A stretch of DNA of 64,000 nt from Armatimonadota bacterium. GTDB lineage: Bacteria; Armatimonadota; UBA5829; DTJY01. Shown here piece after piece: positions 60,960-64,000 of this stretch. A program made the position numbers and the translations under genes. The first letter of the stretch is position 1. Every line of letters begins with the position of its first letter. The notes beneath the pieces are model-generated. The model had not been told where the DNA came from and made no database searches. It saw only the letters and a list, made by a program, of their open reading frames with translations. Where the stretch lies: the NCBI GenBank assembly GCA_023511795.1, contig JAIMAU010000010.1, forward strand, positions 25,666-89,665. Reading direction: 5' to 3'.

Positions 60960-61426
60960 AAATAAAATAGCCTCTCGACCCACTAACGGGACGAGAGGCA
61001 TAAGCCTTCGTGGTACCACCCATTTTCGCCAACGGCTCGCGCCGCTGACCTCGCAGAGAACTAGGAACCAGCGAATAACGAGAAAAATCTAGATTTATAC
61101 GTTATTCATTGCATCCCGACATTCTCTTGCTCTGTAACGGGAGCTCCCGTGAACGACTAATGGCAAACACAACATCCACGCTAGCTACTCTTTCGACCGA
61201 AATGGTTACTAGTTGTGCTTGCTTTCGCCGTTCCAGCTCGAAGGTGATATTCCCCGCCGACATTGGGTTCCGGTTCTCAGCTGCCCCGGTTCTCTGTAAC
61301 CATGTCGCTAATTCGAACACTTTAGCATAATACTGCGCATATTAATTTGTGATTCGAATTCCCAGGCATATCCTGGAGCGGGTACTCGTCCTCGTCTTCG
61401 CCTTTTTCGGTTTTAAGTTGACTTAG
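60960..61426 (-). promoter_or_regulatory. T-box leader of ileS with terminator
   Basis: Reading the minus strand, the leader starts near 61426. It has stem I conserved sequence (GACGAGGACGAGTA, 61396-61383), the distal AGAGAACCGG and GCTGAGAACCGG elements, an isoleucine specifier codon ATC at 61248-61246 in AATATCACC, and the antiterminator T-box GGGTGGTACCACG near 61022-61010, whose bulge pairs with uncharged tRNA-Ile NCCA. The terminator GCCTCTCG/CGAGAGGC (60999-60970) with TATTTTATTT follows. Uncharged tRNA-Ile would turn ileS on. Confidence 0.92.
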
Positions 61427-61432
61427 CTGCTC

Positions 61433-61462
61433 ATTATACTTTTTAAAATGTTGTTTTGTCAA
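61433..61462 (-). promoter_or_regulatory. Promoter for the ileS T-box transcript
   Basis: On the minus strand TTGACA and TATAAT with 18 bp between, both exact consensus. The leader is about 516 nt. Confidence 0.85.
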
Positions 61463-61655
61463 CAACATCAATGACTCTACAGTAGAATGCTGTCATTGCG
61501 ATATATTCCGCTTACCAAAGCCCAGTTTTCGTTCTTAAAAGTTAAATATCTTTCTAAACCTTCGTTTCCGACCTCCAGTCGAGCGCGAACCTTTCCGACA
61601 ATATTGATTGAGCCTCCTGGCAAATTTCATAGGATTGACAGCAAAGGAGACAAGG

Positions 61656-62726
61656 ATGCCGCAGTTGAGAAAAAACCCGGTAACGAGGGAATGGGTGATC
61701 ATAGCCACCGAGCGTAGCAAGAGACCATCCGATTTTTCCCAAGCCGAGAATACCTCACAAAGACCGGCATTCAGCGCCACTTGCCCGTTTTGCCCAGGGA
61801 ATGAGGAAATGACTCCGCCTGAGGTGCTGGCTTTCCGTCCTCCGGGAAGTCCACCTAACAGCCCAGGTTGGTGGGTGAGGGTGGTATCAAATAAATTCCC
61901 TGCACTGGCTATTGAGGGAGACCTCGACCGGGGTGGCGTTGGGATGTATGATTTCATGAATGCAGTAGGGGCACATGAGGTAATCATTGAGACTCCGGAG
62001 CACGACAAGTGCATGGCTACCATATCATCTCGCCAAGCGCAGGAAGTATGGTGGGCTTGCCACCAAAGAATACATGACTTGAGGAAAGATCCTAGATTCA
62101 AGTATATCCTAATATTCCGCAATCATGGGAAGGTAGCCGGCGCATCTCTTGAACATCCTCATTCCCAACTGATTGCCCTGCCCATGGTTCCGATGGAAGT
62201 GAAACAGGAAATTGTTGGCGCCGAAAGATACTATGACTATCATGATAGATGCATCTTTTGCGACATGATTCGCCAGGAGCTCAACTTTGGTCAAAGAGTG
62301 ATTGTGGAGACAGAAGACTTCATTGCATTTGAGCCGTTTGCGCCAAAATTTCCGTTTGAAACCTGGATCATGCCGAAGAGGCACTATAAGTCATTTGCCG
62401 AGAGCCAAGAGATAATTCCTGCATTCGCAGATGTAGTCCAGAGAGCACTGCAGATGATAGGCAAGTGCCTGAACTATCCGCCATACAACTATACCCTGCA
62501 CACGGCACCATTTGATGCCGAAAAAGACCACACTTTCCATTGGCATCTCGAGATAGCCCCCAGGCTAACCATCGCAGCAGGCTTTGAGATGGGAACGGGC
62601 ATATACATAAACGTAACAGCACCTGAGGATGCCGCGAAGCACCTTAGAGATGCAGCAAAGCAGCTAGACAACACGGACGGCAAATCCGATACTGAGAAGG
62701 ATAAAGCCGAAGTCTGCGTCCACTGA
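61656..62726 (+). CDS. galT: Galactose-1-phosphate uridylyltransferase
   Basis: A 356-residue HIT-superfamily enzyme of the Leloir pathway. CPFCPGNEEMTPPEV holds the zinc cysteines; the catalytic His lies in ASLEHPHSQLIALPM; a second metal/His site is in FHWHLEIAPRLT. It transfers UMP between UDP-glucose and galactose 1-phosphate. ATG 61656 has AAAGGAG 6 nt upstream. No galK or galE is near. The 229-nt region between it and the ileS promoter shows no clear promoter. Confidence 0.93.
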   Translation: MPQLRKNPVTREWVIIATERSKRPSDFSQAENTSQRPAFSATCPFCPGNEEMTPPEVLAFRPPGSPPNSPGWWVRVVSNKFPALAIEGDLDRGGVGMYDFMNAVGAHEVIIETPEHDKCMATISSRQAQEVWWACHQRIHDLRKDPRFKYILIFRNHGKVAGASLEHPHSQLIALPMVPMEVKQEIVGAERYYDYHDRCIFCDMIRQELNFGQRVIVETEDFIAFEPFAPKFPFETWIMPKRHYKSFAESQEIIPAFADVVQRALQMIGKCLNYPPYNYTLHTAPFDAEKDHTFHWHLEIAPRLTIAAGFEMGTGIYINVTAPEDAAKHLRDAAKQLDNTDGKSDTEKDKAEVCVH

Positions 62727-62753
62727 AAGTCCGCTTACAATACCCCAATCTAA

Positions 62754-62793
62754 AGGCATAAGAGGGTAGCCAGAAAGCTACCCTCTTATGCCT
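62754..62793. terminator. Perfect 17-bp hairpin after galT
   Basis: Arms 62754-62770 and 62777-62793 are perfectly complementary with a 6-nt loop. The U-run is weak (CCATTT), similar to the hairpin after htrA. Confidence 0.7.
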
Positions 62794-62889
62794 CCATTTA
62801 AACTTCAAATCGAACAATGGAAGTTTCGCATCGCTTTTGTTTGAAGTTTGCTGAATATAGGTTCAAAACTATGAACTATTGGGGACTAC

Positions 62890-62918
62890 TTGACTTTAGG
62901 GAATGCATAGTATATACT
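62890..62918 (+). promoter_or_regulatory. Promoter for the L25/CTC gene
   Basis: TTGACT and TATACT with 17 bp between. The start would be near 62925. Confidence 0.82.
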
Positions 62919-62982
62919 ACAACAGCTCGGCGTTTTACGCTTATGTATTGATTTTTCAACCTTTGTTAAGGAGAATGATATC

Positions 62983-63642
62983 ATGACCAGGCTACAACTC
63001 TCTGCACGGAGTAGGCAGAGCCTATTGAAAAGCTATACGAAAAAGCTCCGGCGTGAGGGCAAGATACCTGCTACTGTATACGGCAAGGATTTTGAACCGA
63101 AGGCGATAGAGATAGAGAGCGAGGAATTGGAGCAAATTCTCAAATCGCCAGGTGGGCGACTTGCATTAATAGACCTAAAAGTTGATGGCAAAACGTCAAA
63201 AGCTCACCCTGTGCTAATTCAAGAGATTCAGAGGAATCCAATTACGAAAAAAATAATCCATGTTGACTTTCACAGAGTTTCGCTGAACGAGCCGGTGCAT
63301 GCATCAGTACCGCTCGTGCTGGTTGGGGAGGCGCCTGGACAGAGGCAAGGGGGGATTCTTGAGCAATTCGTACGTGAGCTCGAAGTTAAAGCGCTACCTG
63401 ACCATATACCACCGCACATTGACGTAGACGTATCAAAGCTTGAGCTGGGCGAATCGGTGCACGTGGGCGATCTAGTGGTGCCGGAAGACATTGAAGTGCT
63501 AGGGCCACCTTCGGATATCGTTGTTGCCACAGTGAGAATGCCGGCCGTGAGGGTTGAAGAGGTGGCACCCGCTCCCGAAGTTGCCGAGGAAGCTCCCGCG
63601 GCCCCAACCGAGGAACCGTCGGAAAAGGCAAAGGAGTCCTAA
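62983..63642 (+). CDS. rplY: 50S ribosomal protein L25/general stress protein Ctc
   Basis: A 219-residue L25 of the long CTC type: RNA-binding N-terminal domain (YTKKLRREGKIPATVYGKDF), TL5-like C-domain (VSLNEPVHASVPLVLVGEAP, LVVPEDIEVLGPPSDIVVATV), then an acidic Pro/Ala/Glu tail (APAPEVAEEAPAAPTEEPSE). It binds 5S rRNA. AAGGAG precedes the ATG, and a strong terminator ends the transcript. Confidence 0.95.
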   Translation: MTRLQLSARSRQSLLKSYTKKLRREGKIPATVYGKDFEPKAIEIESEELEQILKSPGGRLALIDLKVDGKTSKAHPVLIQEIQRNPITKKIIHVDFHRVSLNEPVHASVPLVLVGEAPGQRQGGILEQFVRELEVKALPDHIPPHIDVDVSKLELGESVHVGDLVVPEDIEVLGPPSDIVVATVRMPAVRVEEVAPAPEVAEEAPAAPTEEPSEKAKES

Positions 63643-63666
63643 TTCCATTGGGAATATCGTGTTTTT

Positions 63667-63703
63667 AGAGCCTCGGCAAAAAGAACCGCCGAGGCTCTTT
63701 TGT
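63667..63703. terminator. Rho-independent terminator after rplY
   Basis: AGAGCCTCGGC and GCCGAGGCTCT form a perfect 11-bp stem with a 10-nt loop, followed by TTTGTTTTT. A-rich sequence on the other side makes it usable for the convergent CBS gene as well. Confidence 0.9.
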
Positions 63704-63709
63704 TTTTAT

Positions 63710-64000
63710 TTATTGCAGTTTTTCGTCTCTTAACCGCAAAACCGCCTGCGCAAGGTCAATTCGAGTAATTATGCCGACCGGCGCTCCCTCGCGGATGACC
63801 GGGAGCACTTTGAGCTTTTTCATCAGCATTATTGAAATTGCAGAAATAAGCGGATAATCCTCACCTATTGCTACAACGTCCTTAGTCATAAAAGAAGAAA
63901 CAGGTTTATTTCGCACTTGCTCAGCACGCGCTGCCATTAAAAAATCATAATCCATTTTGCTAGATTCGTCGGGCTTTACTATTTCGTATGCGGGTAGTAC
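63710..64000 (-). CDS. CBS-domain protein, partial
   Basis: The C-terminal 96 residues of a protein whose 5' end lies outside the window; the frame stays open through base 64000 with no start codon required inside. The visible part is one CBS domain half-pair: VSSFMTKDVVAIGEDYPLIS, then KKLKVLPVIREGAPVGIITR and IDLAQAVLR. Partner domains cannot be seen. It converges on rplY, sharing the terminator. Confidence 0.8.
   Translation of the reverse strand, partial: VLPAYEIVKPDESSKMDYDFLMAARAEQVRNKPVSSFMTKDVVAIGEDYPLISAISIMLMKKLKVLPVIREGAPVGIITRIDLAQAVLRLRDEKLQ

Noticed and set aside
61109..61330. A 73-codon plus-strand frame
   Set aside because: Lies within the antisense of the T-box leader, which is an RNA element, so coding is unlikely.

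Overview
The window reads as one continuous bacterial chromosome segment. There is no phage, transposase, IS element, CRISPR array or rRNA operon in it, and coding density is high. The organism looks like a diderm: it has an LptD-type outer-membrane assembly protein, many signal peptides and a possible barrel protein. It also carries Gram-positive-style features: RNase Y, a YmdB-type phosphoesterase, a T-box leader on ileS, and many sigma-70 promoters with 17-18 bp spacing and strong AGGAGG ribosome sites. Together with several secreted carbohydrate-active proteins, copper-amine-oxidase-like stalk proteins and a GHL10 protein, this suggests an environmental saccharolytic lineage such as Armatimonadota or a neighbouring uncultured phylum. 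That placement is inference.

Layout: 1-6.2 kb is a minus-strand run of secreted catabolic proteins (large CBM-bearing protein, ADP-ribosylglycohydrolase fold, FAD oxidoreductase, GH20-like protein cut by the window edge). 6.4-15.9 kb is plus-strand housekeeping: VanW, cinA, thpR, recA, recX, rny, ymdB, a PKD protein and a UbiA-type prenyltransferase. 16-25.7 kb holds a BlaI-type repressor, an unusual sigma-region-4-like regulator with C-terminal cysteines, an FAD flavoprotein, the kdgK/eda pair facing a GHL10 glycosidase across a palindrome, rsmG, hemB, a sugar isomerase-like protein and a short LuxR-type regulator. 25.9-33.9 kb is ftsK, rimO, a large winged-helix protein of unknown function, gltX and a PflX-like radical SAM enzyme. 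33.9-44.6 kb mixes envelope and stress genes (stalk-domain proteins, AI-2E and YihY membrane proteins, adk/usp, uracil-DNA glycosylase, HtrA) with three poorly known proteins. 44.6-47.4 kb is a metal-transport operon. 47.5-50.5 kb has a tRNA-Leu, a fructose-1-phosphate-kinase-like gene, two TatA proteins, SecG and two small zinc-ribbon proteins. 50.5-55.7 kb is a nurA - HAS-barrel - herA - lptD operon. 55.8-64 kb has a second tRNA-Leu, an L,D-transpeptidase, a thiamine-binding protein, an ASCH protein, ileS with its T-box, galT, the L25/CTC ribosomal protein and part of a CBS protein.

The most interesting points are these: (1) an ileS whose class I signature is GVHH rather than HxGH, with a PMHKS loop in place of KMSKS, under a T-box; (2) an Nramp transporter lacking the usual DPGN and MPH metal motifs, co-transcribed with a soluble PRC/MgtE-N/CBS protein behind a structured leader of about 190 nt, which suggests magnesium rather than Mn/Fe transport; (3) a bacterial NurA-HerA machine with a separate HAS-barrel protein; (4) a Cys-tailed sigma-region-4-like regulator from a near-consensus promoter; and (5) a 620-residue multi-winged-helix protein embedded between rimO and gltX.
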